41,173 bases of DNA from Bradyrhizobium pachyrhizi (lineage in GTDB: Bacteria > Pseudomonadota > Alphaproteobacteria > Rhizobiales > Xanthobacteraceae), in assembly GCF_001189245.1 (NCBI RefSeq), contig NZ_LFIQ01000059.1:1-41173 (forward strand), written 5' to 3'. The notes below the pieces were generated by a model, which was given only the letters and a program-made list of their open reading frames with translations, did not search any database and had not been told where the DNA came from. This document shows, one piece after another, positions 7,838-16,361 of this stretch; position 1 is the stretch's first letter; the number at the start of each line of letters is the position of its first letter. Made by a program: the position numbers and the translations under genes.

Positions 7838-9205
7838 GTGACTATCGCCAAAGCACCGATTATCAGCACCCGGCCTCAGCTAGCTATCGACGGTGGCGAT
7901 CCCGTCGTGCGCAAGGGACACATGATGATGGCCCGCTGGCCCCGGCTGGATCGCAGCGATCTCGAGGCCGTCACCCGCCAGTTGGAAACCGGCTTGTACA
8001 CTGAGATGGCATCGACCGCGCGGGTGCGCGAATTCGAAGCCGAGATGTCCATGATGGCAGGCACGCGTTACGCGCTTGCGGTGCACAGCGGCACGGCTGC
8101 GCTGCATTGCGCCATCGCGGGGCTAGGGCTGCAATCGGGCGACGAGGTCATCGTCCCGGCATTGGCCTATATTGCGTGCGCCGCCGCGGTGATTCATCAC
8201 CAGGCGATTCCGATTTTCGCGGACGTCGATCCCGCGACCTACAACGTCACGGCCGAGAGCGTCGAGGCGGCGATCACGCCGCGCACGCGCGCGATCATGG
8301 TTGTCCATCTCCACGGCTTGCCCTGCGACATCGACGCGATCTGCGAGGTCGGACGCCGGCTCGGCATTCCAATCATTGAAGACTTTTCGCAGGCCGTGGG
8401 GGCGACCTATCGCAACCGTCCTGTCGGCGGCCTGGCCGATGTCGGCGCCGCGAGCCTGATGGCCGGCAAGAACTTGCCCTCGGCCGGAGAGGCCGGCGTT
8501 CTCGTGACCAACAATCGTGACATCCGGAACCGCGCGGCAGCCGTCAAGGCATTCAGCGAGGCGGTAAAGCCCGATGGAAGCTACGAGTTGATCGGGGCCA
8601 CGATGGGGTGGAACTACCGGATCAACTTACTCTCTACCGTGATGGTGAGCCGTCAGCTCTTCCATCTCGAGAAATATACGCAGGCCCGGCAGGAGGGCGC
8701 CGCCAGGCTCGATGCCTCGCTGTCCCTCATCCGTGGGTTCACGCCACCGTTTGTGCCACAGGACCGACAGCACTGCTACCACATGTATCGCTTCAAATTC
8801 GATCCGGAGGTCGCAGGCCTCTCGGTCACCCTCGATCAGGCGCACGAAGCGCTCAAGCGTGTGTTCAATGCCGAGGGGCTGTTTCTGGTCGAATTTCAGA
8901 ACCAGCCATTGCCGGGTCATGACCTCATCCGCCAGCGCGTCGGTTACGGTCGCGGTTGTCCTTGGCGTTGCCACGGGAGAGAGGATATCGACTATGGCAT
9001 CGAGCGCTTTCCCGGTGCGCTGCGGGCGATCCGCGACTCGCTGGTGATCGGCATGCCGTCACAGGCGGTTCTCGCCAATCCCGAGGTAGTTGATGCCTAT
9101 GTGGCAACGATCGAGAAGCTCGCGTCGAACATGCGGATCTTCGAGCGCTTTGCCGCCGACTTGCCGTCAACGACGCCGTGGTCGGCTTCCGCACGGATGT
9201 TCTGA
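7838..9205 (+). CDS. DegT/DnrJ/EryC1-family PLP aminotransferase
   Basis: A 455-residue fold-type I PLP enzyme. Landmarks are HSGTAALHCAIAGLG (PLP phosphate), VDPATYNV, IIEDFSQAVGA with Asp182 (pyridine nitrogen), and SLMAGKNLPSAGEAG, in which Lys211 is the Schiff-base lysine. The family aminates keto-sugars and cyclitols, and a branch makes 3-amino-5-hydroxybenzoate (established). A sugar- or cyclitol-like keto substrate is therefore likely, but not proven. The GTG start is set by GGAGGT at 7825-7830. The following transketolase gene starts 3 bases after the stop. Confidence 0.8.
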   Translation: MTIAKAPIISTRPQLAIDGGDPVVRKGHMMMARWPRLDRSDLEAVTRQLETGLYTEMASTARVREFEAEMSMMAGTRYALAVHSGTAALHCAIAGLGLQSGDEVIVPALAYIACAAAVIHHQAIPIFADVDPATYNVTAESVEAAITPRTRAIMVVHLHGLPCDIDAICEVGRRLGIPIIEDFSQAVGATYRNRPVGGLADVGAASLMAGKNLPSAGEAGVLVTNNRDIRNRAAAVKAFSEAVKPDGSYELIGATMGWNYRINLLSTVMVSRQLFHLEKYTQARQEGAARLDASLSLIRGFTPPFVPQDRQHCYHMYRFKFDPEVAGLSVTLDQAHEALKRVFNAEGLFLVEFQNQPLPGHDLIRQRVGYGRGCPWRCHGREDIDYGIERFPGALRAIRDSLVIGMPSQAVLANPEVVDAYVATIEKLASNMRIFERFAADLPSTTPWSASARMF

Positions 9206-9208
9206 ACC

Positions 9209-10063
9209 ATGACCGAGCACCCGCGCCCATTCGATGACAATCAGGCTCTCGACCCTCGCAGCACGCGGTTGCGCATTACTATACTGCGGACTCACGCAGT
9301 CGCCGGCCAAGGCCACCTCGGTAGTTCGCTTTCCCTGGTCGAAATCCTGAGCGCTCTGTTCGCCGAAGGACGTTTCGCGACCAACGTAACGGCGGAAGGC
9401 GATCGGCTGGTGCTCTCGAAAGGACACGCGGCACTTGGGCTCTATTGTGCGCTCGCGGAGGCGGGTATCATTTCCCACGCCACGCTGGCGACGTTCGGGC
9501 AGAACGGCAGCACTCTCGAGCCTCATCCAAACGAGACCGTTCTGCCAGAGGGCTCCGTCTGCACGGGATCGCTCGGGCAAGGATTGTCGATTGGATTGGG
9601 CTTCGCATATGCTAGCCGACTGAGTGGCCGTAGTGACGAGCGGACGGTCGTCATCCTCGGCGATGGAGAGCTCAACGAAGGCCAACCATGGGAAGCCGCA
9701 ATCGCTGCGCGACGCCTGAAGCTCGGAACTCTGCTCGCCATCGTCGACGCCAATGGCATGCAGCAGGACGGTGCGATGAGCGACATCATGCCGATCGACG
9801 ATCTCCAGGGTGCATGGGCCGCGCTCGGCTGGCAGGTCCATACCGTGGATGGTCACGATTTTCGAGGCCTGCTCAGCCTGCTTGCGGAGATCCGCGACGT
9901 CTGCCCCGACACGCCAAAGCTGATCGTTGCGCAAACGGTCAAGGGCCGCGGAGTTCCCTTCCTGGAAAACGCGGTCGACAGCCACTATCCGTCGCCACTC
10001 GACAACGCCGAGCTCGACCTTATCGAGCGACTGCTCATTGCGGAGATGCGCGATGTCCAATGA
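9209..10063 (+). CDS. Transketolase, N-terminal (TPP-binding) subunit
   Basis: A 284-residue protein matching the first half of transketolase: GQGHLGSSLSLVEIL, VLSKGHAALGLY, TGSLGQGLSIGLGFA, and the TPP/Mg motif ILGDGELNEGQPWEA followed by AIVDANGMQQDG. It lacks the pyrimidine-binding half, which is the next gene, so the two form one enzyme from separate chains. Transketolases move a two-carbon ketol group between sugar phosphates. Split transketolases occur in central metabolism of some bacteria and in specialised pathways. Placement between an aminotransferase and a radical-SAM gene points to a pathway-specific role (inference). It overlaps the next gene by 11 bases. Confidence 0.85.
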   Translation: MTEHPRPFDDNQALDPRSTRLRITILRTHAVAGQGHLGSSLSLVEILSALFAEGRFATNVTAEGDRLVLSKGHAALGLYCALAEAGIISHATLATFGQNGSTLEPHPNETVLPEGSVCTGSLGQGLSIGLGFAYASRLSGRSDERTVVILGDGELNEGQPWEAAIAARRLKLGTLLAIVDANGMQQDGAMSDIMPIDDLQGAWAALGWQVHTVDGHDFRGLLSLLAEIRDVCPDTPKLIVAQTVKGRGVPFLENAVDSHYPSPLDNAELDLIERLLIAEMRDVQ

Positions 10064-10991
10064 CGCTCCACTCTACGCTCGCACACTCCGGAACGTCGGC
10101 ACGGAGCACGCCAATGCGATCGTTGTCGACGCCGGTCTGGCCACCTCGATGCAATCAGATCTATTTCAGGTCGCCTTTCCCGAAAGGTATGTCAATCTCG
10201 GTATTGCCGAGGCGAATGCGGTCGGCTTTGCCTCCGGCCTTGCCCGACGCGGCTTCAGGCCTATCGTGCACTCCTTCTCCAACTTCCTGGCCCGCCGCGC
10301 GCATGACCAGATCGCGATCTCCATCGCGCTGCCCAAGCTTCCCGTCCTTTTGGTCGGCGGCTCCTGCGGCGTGTTCGACGGTCGTAACGGCCCGTCGCAC
10401 TTCGCCAGCGACGATCTCGCAACTTTCACGTCCTTGCCAGGTTTTAAGGTCTACGAACCCGCCGATGGCGAAGACCTGAAGAATGCGATGCGCGAGGCGA
10501 TGACCGAGGACGGTCCCTCTTACTTGCGCCTGCGGCGCCATGGCATGCGTACCGGACGCGCTGACGAAGCCAAGGGCGGCAACGGCACGCATCTGGTTCA
10601 CGCTGCCACAGAAGATGCCAGGGTCACCATTGTCGTCATTGGCAATCTTCTTGAAGAGGCATTCACAGCCGTCCGTATTCTGGCCGATCAGGATGTTCAC
10701 GCGGACCTTTTTCACGTCGTGCGGATCAAGCCACTAGCCGCCGAGAAGATCCTTGCCAGTGCCCGACGCACCCAGCGCCCGATCGTCATCGAAAATCATT
10801 GCGCCGTTGGCGGCGGCGCGCAGGCCGTCACGGTCGCACTTGCCAGCTACGGCCTCAACGTCTCGTGCTTCACACTGCCCGACCGCTTCCTTCCGGCCGG
10901 CGATCCGCGATGGCTGCTCGCACAGGTCGGCCTCGACGCAAACTCGCTGGCCGACCGGATCGTCGCGCTGCTGCATCAAGGAGCCGCGTGA
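10053..10991 (+). CDS. Transketolase, C-terminal (pyrimidine-binding) subunit
   Basis: A 312-residue partner of the preceding gene. It carries the pyrimidine-domain motif NLGIAEANAVGFASGLARRG with the glutamate that activates TPP, FSNFLARRAHDQI, and the C-terminal transketolase domain with VVIGNLLEEAF and IENHCAVGGGAQAV. The ATG at 10053 lies inside the end of the N-terminal subunit gene, so translation is probably coupled and gives equal amounts. The stop shares its last base with the ATG of the radical-SAM gene (TGATG). Confidence 0.85.
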   Translation: MSNDAPLYARTLRNVGTEHANAIVVDAGLATSMQSDLFQVAFPERYVNLGIAEANAVGFASGLARRGFRPIVHSFSNFLARRAHDQIAISIALPKLPVLLVGGSCGVFDGRNGPSHFASDDLATFTSLPGFKVYEPADGEDLKNAMREAMTEDGPSYLRLRRHGMRTGRADEAKGGNGTHLVHAATEDARVTIVVIGNLLEEAFTAVRILADQDVHADLFHVVRIKPLAAEKILASARRTQRPIVIENHCAVGGGAQAVTVALASYGLNVSCFTLPDRFLPAGDPRWLLAQVGLDANSLADRIVALLHQGAA

Positions 10992-12334
10992 TGCCGCCAA
11001 TGTTCACCCCGCTGAATGGAGCTCTCCACGATCACGTACCGGCACGCACGCGTGCAGTTGTCCGTTGGCGGAAGGAAGCGTTTGGCTATCTGGCAGCGTT
11101 TCCGGATGGTCTTGTGGGTATCTTCGACGAAGCGGCGGCGCAGTTGCTTGAGAACGGCGCCGACTACGCGGCTTGCAGCGCGCATCTCGTCCCTCAGTTG
11201 GAAGTACCTACCGACTTTCACTTTGATGCGCCGCTCATGGCCTGGATCGAGCTGACGCGGGCCTGCAACTTACGCTGCCCGCATTGCTTCGTGGAGGGTG
11301 GTGTCGCGCGCGCGGGCGAACTACCGACCGAACGTATTCTGGGCCTGCTCGACGAGTGGGCCGCCATGGGCGTTTTCTCGGTGATCCTCACCGGCGGTGA
11401 GCCGACCATGCACCCGGACTTCGTCGACATCGTCCATCACGCTCACCGGCTCGGATTCACCGTCGGCCTCGCCACCAACGGCATGCCGATCACGGAACGA
11501 CTGCTGGCCAAGCTCCCGCGAGATGACGTCATCATCAGCGTCAGCATCGATCATCTACACGGCCAGGGCGCGCATTCCGGGGCAACCGACTTCGAATACG
11601 TCACGCGCAAGCTGCTAATGATGAAACAAGCCGGCTTCAACACAAGCATCATGACCACGACGTCAAGTCAGAATGTCAACGCTCTGCAAGCCATCATCGA
11701 ATGGGCCATCGACAATGACATCAGCCTACGCAGCGTGCCCTTCGTCGCAATGGGGCGGGGTTCGCTCAATCGCCATCTCGTCAATGGTGTCGACGACGTC
11801 GAGCGCGCCGCGCGCTTCTGGATCGCCGAGGAGGAATGGGAGCGGGTGCGCGATCCGAAAATCGGCTTGTGCGCCGGCAAGGTCTTCAACTTCCTGCTGA
11901 CGATGGTCTACGCGACGCGACGTTGCATGAGCGGCCGTGGCCTTTGCTACGTCAATTCAAACGGTGACGTTTACCCCTGCAGCACCTGCTCCGGCAACAA
12001 GGTGCTCTGTGCCGGCAATGCACGTTGGACTTCCTTTGCCGAGATCTGGAACGGATATTGGGACATCCGCAACATCACATGGGACAGTTTCACCGAGACT
12101 TGCAACGGCTGCTCCATCAGAGAACGCCGCTATTTCTGCACCGGCCGCTGCCCGGGCAGCTCGAGCGTCCTGCACGGACGCCTCGATGGCTGTGGCACCA
12201 CCGACTTTCAGAAGGCAAGCATCCTGCGCCGCGAGGAGCTCTTCAAGGCGCACATCCACGCCGAGCCGGCCATTCCGGTGACGCGTCATCAGGTCAAGGC
12301 AGCGCCGGCAGTAGCCGACGCTGACGCGCGATAG
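10991..12334 (+). CDS. Radical SAM/SPASM enzyme with RRE-like N-terminus
   Basis: A 447-residue protein. Residues 15-70 resemble the PqqD-like RiPP recognition element (RAVVRWRKEAFGYLAAFPDG, then FDEAAAQLLENGADY). The radical-SAM barrel has Cys92, Cys96 and Cys99 in ACNLRCPHC and the SAM-binding LTGGEPTMH. The C-terminus is Cys-rich like a SPASM/twitch region (GLCYVNSNGDVYPCSTC, ETCNGCSIRE, YFCTGRCPG) and can hold auxiliary Fe-S clusters. SPASM enzymes modify peptides (PqqE, MftC, sactisynthases) or oxidise small alcohols (BtrN, anSME) (established). An RRE-like front end favours a peptide substrate, but the RRE call is by eye. The start is fixed by TGATG overlap with the previous gene. Confidence 0.8.
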   Translation: MPPMFTPLNGALHDHVPARTRAVVRWRKEAFGYLAAFPDGLVGIFDEAAAQLLENGADYAACSAHLVPQLEVPTDFHFDAPLMAWIELTRACNLRCPHCFVEGGVARAGELPTERILGLLDEWAAMGVFSVILTGGEPTMHPDFVDIVHHAHRLGFTVGLATNGMPITERLLAKLPRDDVIISVSIDHLHGQGAHSGATDFEYVTRKLLMMKQAGFNTSIMTTTSSQNVNALQAIIEWAIDNDISLRSVPFVAMGRGSLNRHLVNGVDDVERAARFWIAEEEWERVRDPKIGLCAGKVFNFLLTMVYATRRCMSGRGLCYVNSNGDVYPCSTCSGNKVLCAGNARWTSFAEIWNGYWDIRNITWDSFTETCNGCSIRERRYFCTGRCPGSSSVLHGRLDGCGTTDFQKASILRREELFKAHIHAEPAIPVTRHQVKAAPAVADADAR

Positions 12335-12346
12335 AGGTTATCCGCC

Positions 12347-14340
12347 ATGCAAGTATCGCTCGCGACCAGTCTGCATCTCGATCACGGCGCAAGACCACTC
12401 GATGCCATCCCGGGCAGTCGCTTGACCATGCAGGCCTTTGTTCCGGTCGGATTGTTGTCGCTGAAGGCGGCCTGCAACGTCGAGAACGCCAACTGGCGCG
12501 TGCACGTCCATGAACTGAACACGCTCATCAATGCTGGCGCCATTCCCAACGATGAGGATTTCTACGACAACGTCGCCCAGACCGTCGTGCAAGGCGGTGG
12601 CGACCTCGTCGGGCTGATGACGGATGCCGACTCACTGCATCACACCATTGCCATCGCCAAGCGGATCAAGGTTCGTGCCCCCCAATTGATCGTCGGCCTC
12701 GGCGGACCTGCTGTCACGCCGACCGCGCGGCTTCTGCTGGAGCGTTACCAGGCGATAGATTTCGTCGTACGTAACGAGGGCGAAGAGACCTTCCCCGAGT
12801 ACATCGCCGCGCTCGAGGAAGGCCGCACGCCGGCAGGCATCCAAGGTCTCACCTGGCGCGACGGCACCACCATCCAGCACAACGCAGACCGTAAGGTCAT
12901 CGAGGATCTGGACCGGCTGCCGATCCCGGATTTCGATGCGTATGCTCAGACCGCACATTCGGCGCTCTACCTCGACGTCGGTCGCGGCTGTCCCTTCAAA
13001 TGCGCGTTTTGCGCCACCGCGCCGTTCTGGGAACGCCGCTACCGGATGAAGTCGACCCCACGCATCCTCAGCGAAATGCGATTGCTGCGCGACCGTTGGG
13101 GCCGGCGTCATTTCAACTATTCGCACGATATCTTCACCTGCGACCAAAAATGGACGCACAAATTCTGCGATGCAATGAAGGCCGCCGAACTCTGACCTGG
13201 ACCTGCTCGACACGCACGGACGTCATCGACCCCGAACTCCTGGAGCACATGGCCGAGGCAGGATGCGTCGAAATTTACTACGGCATCGAGACAGGCTCGC
13301 AGGAGATGCAGCAGACCATCTGCAAGGGTCTCGACCTGAATTGGTCGCGCGAAATCGTGCGCGCAACAGCAGCCTGCGGCATCCGCCCGGTGACCGGGTT
13401 CATCGTCGGTTATCCTGAGGAGACCCAGAAGACGTTCTCCGACACTATCGCGCGCTTCTTCGACTTTCTGGAGGTCGGAGGATACCGGGCTCATATCTTT
13501 ACTCTGTGCCCGTTCCCGGGCGCGCTGATGTTCAACAATGCCAAGGCCGGGATCGACCGCCGCGCAGCCTATCTCGACCTGCCACTGCAGCCGGCCGTGA
13601 GGGATGAGGCCGACCAATTGAGCCAAAGCGATCGCAACCTATTCGCGAGCCACTATCGCTTCGCCACGCCCAACATGCCTCACGAATTCATCTCGGCAGC
13701 AGAGGAAATTTCGCCGCACATCGTACTGCTGAGGCGGCTTTGGCCGCACCTGCTGCCCTACTACGACGAACCGGCGACACTGTTCAAGCATTGGACGACA
13801 TGGATCGGCAAACGCAATGACGAGCGACCGTGGCGAGCCAATCATCACGGCAATGCCGGCGATCTGATCGACTTCATCTCCGCGGAGATGCCACTGCTCG
13901 GCATCGACGATCAGCCGCTGCGAAATTTGGTCCGTTATGAAGCGGCCAAACTCGCTGCCGCCGCGCTACCGGCGGACACGCTCCCGCATCCGGAACGACT
14001 GCTGTCGGATATGATCGGGCAAGGACACCCCTTCCTCATCGTTCCGTTCGAGACCGACATTGGTCGTCTTGTCAGCGGCAGGCCGCAGGCGGCCAACGAC
14101 ATCGAGTTGCCGCAATGGGTCGTGTTCGCGCGCGAGCCGGGCGGAACCGTCAACACCCATGTCATCTCCGACGCGGCGCGGCGCGTGCTGGAACGCGCTC
14201 GCACGCCAAGTCCACGCGACGAGCTGGTGCGGGTTGCCCTGAACGACTGCACGCTCCCGCAGAGCGAAGCCTTAGATCAGGCCGTGGAAATCGTCCAGGC
14301 GCTGACGTCTAGCAACCTCTTGAGGGAACTCCGGACATGA
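12347..14340 (+). pseudogene. B12-binding radical SAM protein, frameshifted
   Basis: Two frames join at about 13192. The first frame (12347-13195, 282 residues) holds a cobalamin-binding-like domain (LVGLMTDADSLHHTIAIAK, VGLGGPAVTP, VVRNEGEETFPEY) and the radical-SAM CxxxCxxC with Cys215, Cys219 and Cys222 in GRGCPFKCAFC. It stops at TGA 13193. The second frame continues at once with LTWTCSTRTDVIDPELLEHM, CVEIYYGIETGSQEM and VTGFIVGYPEE, the usual second half of such barrels, and a C-terminal region to 14340. A shift of -1 at C13192, equal to one missing base, restores about 664 residues. No slippery heptamer is present. It is therefore either a real inactivating deletion or a sequencing error. 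The rest of the frame is clean, which suggests a recent event. Confidence 0.75.
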
Positions 14341-15524
14341 TGATTCCTCCATATGTACTATCCGCCGCATACCACATCGAGGCCAACGGCTATGTCTATG
14401 ACCTGAACATATTGCGCGATCGCCTGCGCCAGATCGAGGACGCACTCCCGATCCGGAGACGGCGCACCCACTTCGCCACGATGGCCAACGATCATCCGAG
14501 CGTTCTCGCCACCATCGCCGAGACCGGACACGGCGTATTCGTCAACTCCCCAGCGCACCTCCACCTCGCGCTTGGCGCCGGCCTCTCGGCCCGGCGGATC
14601 ATCTATGCTGCGAGCAACATGTCCGGTCATGAGATGCGGATGTGCTTGGATGCCGGCGTCCATCTGGTCATGGACTCCGCAACTCAGTTGGCCGGCCTGG
14701 ACGCCATCGCACCGGCGGGTACGTCGGTCGGAATCCGCGTTAACGTCGGCAGCGTAATCGAAACACCGTCGCTGGCAATCGAAACGTCCTATCGGTTCGG
14801 GCTGCTTGCCGACGAAGTCGGCGCTGCGGTCAGCGCCACGCGCAACGTGCGTGTCACCGGTGCGCACTGCTATTTCGGCACTGACATCCTGGATCCGGAC
14901 ACTCTGCTGGACGGGCTCGAGCGTCTGTCGTCCGTTGCGGTCAAGCTTCCGCACCTCGAGTACGTCGACGGCGGCGGCGGCTTTGGCATTGCTGACGATT
15001 TCGTTTCTCGCCAGTTCGATCTCGCGGCTTACGGCGCGGGCGCCGCCGCCATCATGGCGCGGCTCGAACAGAGGACCGGTCGTCCGGTGACCCTTATCGT
15101 CGAGCCAGGACGCTGGCTTTGCGCGCCAATCGGCTGGTTCTTTGCCCGCGTGACCGACGTCAAGCCGCGTGCGGATCGCATCCTTGCCGGCGTCGCCGCG
15201 AGTGTCGTCCAGTTTCCACGCATGCTACTGCACCCCGACAAGGCTCGCCATCCCTGCGAGATCGTCGACAGCCAGCAGCGCCCGCCCGCGGCCTTGCCAG
15301 TCTGGGTTACCGGCAACTCGACCTATTCGCGCGACTTTCTCGCGCGCGGTGCGGTGTTGCCCCATCCTGAGGTGGGCGACCTGATCGCCTTCCACAATGC
15401 GGGCGCCTATTGCCGCTCGATGTGCACGCGCTTCCTGGGGAAAGAAGATCCAGAAGAAATCCTCCTCCACGCCCCGGAAGAGCGCAGGCCGCTCATGGAT
15501 GCCTTTGTAACTGCGACTCAATAG
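14337..15524 (+). CDS. Fold-type III PLP decarboxylase homologue lacking the PLP lysine
   Basis: A 395-residue protein with the layout of diaminopimelate/ornithine decarboxylases: YVYDLNILRDRL, an N-terminal barrel with VDGGGGFG and EPGRWL, and a C-terminal beta domain with EVGDLIAFHNAGAY. Two catalytic positions differ. The PLP lysine of the usual (Y/F)AxKAN motif is Met49 in FATMAN (ATG at 14481), and the C-terminal Cys-Glu/Asp-Ser motif reads GNSTYSRD, without the cysteine. The HxGS motif is also changed (HCYFGTD). A normal PLP decarboxylase reaction is therefore unlikely. It may be a pseudoenzyme, a binding protein or a new activity. The ATG overlaps the previous stop (ATGATGA), indicating coupling. 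Confidence 0.75.
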   Translation: MMIPPYVLSAAYHIEANGYVYDLNILRDRLRQIEDALPIRRRRTHFATMANDHPSVLATIAETGHGVFVNSPAHLHLALGAGLSARRIIYAASNMSGHEMRMCLDAGVHLVMDSATQLAGLDAIAPAGTSVGIRVNVGSVIETPSLAIETSYRFGLLADEVGAAVSATRNVRVTGAHCYFGTDILDPDTLLDGLERLSSVAVKLPHLEYVDGGGGFGIADDFVSRQFDLAAYGAGAAAIMARLEQRTGRPVTLIVEPGRWLCAPIGWFFARVTDVKPRADRILAGVAASVVQFPRMLLHPDKARHPCEIVDSQQRPPAALPVWVTGNSTYSRDFLARGAVLPHPEVGDLIAFHNAGAYCRSMCTRFLGKEDPEEILLHAPEERRPLMDAFVTATQ

Positions 15525-15536
15525 CGAGTAACGCCA

Positions 15537-16343
15537 ATGTCAGCCATGGAAATGTACAATCTGCTGCGTCGCCTCGAGATATCGCGCAAGCAGATTGCCG
15601 AGCACAGCATCTATCAGAGTCTCGAGGACATCAACGACATCCGGATCTTCATGGAGCACCACGTCTTTGCCGTCTGGGACTTCATGTCGCTGCTCAAGTC
15701 GCTGCAAAAAGCGCTCACCTGCACCGAAATTCCCTGGGTTCCGGTCGGCTCGCCGAAGCTGCGGCGCTTGATCAACGAGATCGTTCTCGAGGAGGAAACC
15801 GATGAGGTCGAAGGTGATCCCGCAAGCCATTATGAATTGTATCGCCAGGCGATGATCGAGATCGGTGCTAACACGCGCGCGATCGACGTCATGGTTGAAG
15901 CGGTCGCGTGCGGAAAGCCGGTCAGCGAGGCGCTCTACCACTGCGGCGCGCCGGTGGGTGCGCGCGCCTTCGTCGACAAGACCTTCGAGCTCATCAGCTC
16001 CGGCAAGACCCATGTCGTCGCGGCCGCATTCACCTTCGGTCGCGAAGAGCCGATTCCCAACATGTTCCGGACGCTGGTCGGCAGCCTGCAAAAGCAGCAC
16101 GGCGGCCGCTTGAAAACCTTCATTACCTATCTCGATCGCCATATCGGTTTGGATGAAGACCATCACGCACCCATGGCGGTCCAGATGCTCGCCGAGCTCT
16201 GCGGCAACGACCGCGAGAAATGGGAGGAGGCCACGCGGGCCGCGATCGTCGCACTGACGGCGCGTCATAGTCTCTGGAGCACAGTCGTGAGCGAAGTGTC
16301 GCTGGCGCGCATGGGTGTCCCCCCGCTTCGGGCGGCTGGCTGA
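15537..16343 (+). CDS. DUF3050 protein, haem-oxygenase-like fold
   Basis: A 268-residue, mostly helical protein. FMEHHVFAVWDFMSLLKSLQ at 38-57 is the hallmark of the DUF3050 family, which is related to the haem-oxygenase-like diiron oxidases/oxygenases. Candidate metal ligands are Glu40/His41, His98/Glu100, Glu170/Glu171, and the cluster His202, Asp206, Asp208, His209, His210 in RHIGLDEDHH. Related enzymes perform oxidative C-C or N-oxidation chemistry (established for the wider fold). Activity of DUF3050 itself is not known to me. It is 12 bases from the preceding stop, in the same operon. Confidence 0.65.
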   Translation: MSAMEMYNLLRRLEISRKQIAEHSIYQSLEDINDIRIFMEHHVFAVWDFMSLLKSLQKALTCTEIPWVPVGSPKLRRLINEIVLEEETDEVEGDPASHYELYRQAMIEIGANTRAIDVMVEAVACGKPVSEALYHCGAPVGARAFVDKTFELISSGKTHVVAAAFTFGREEPIPNMFRTLVGSLQKQHGGRLKTFITYLDRHIGLDEDHHAPMAVQMLAELCGNDREKWEEATRAAIVALTARHSLWSTVVSEVSLARMGVPPLRAAG

Positions 16344-16361
16344 TCGCCGGGGAGAGATGCC

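Noticed and set aside
13180..13200. Programmed -1 frameshift in the B12 radical SAM gene
   Set aside because: No X-XXY-YYZ slippery heptamer or clear downstream hairpin is visible at the junction; a one-base deletion or sequencing error is simpler.
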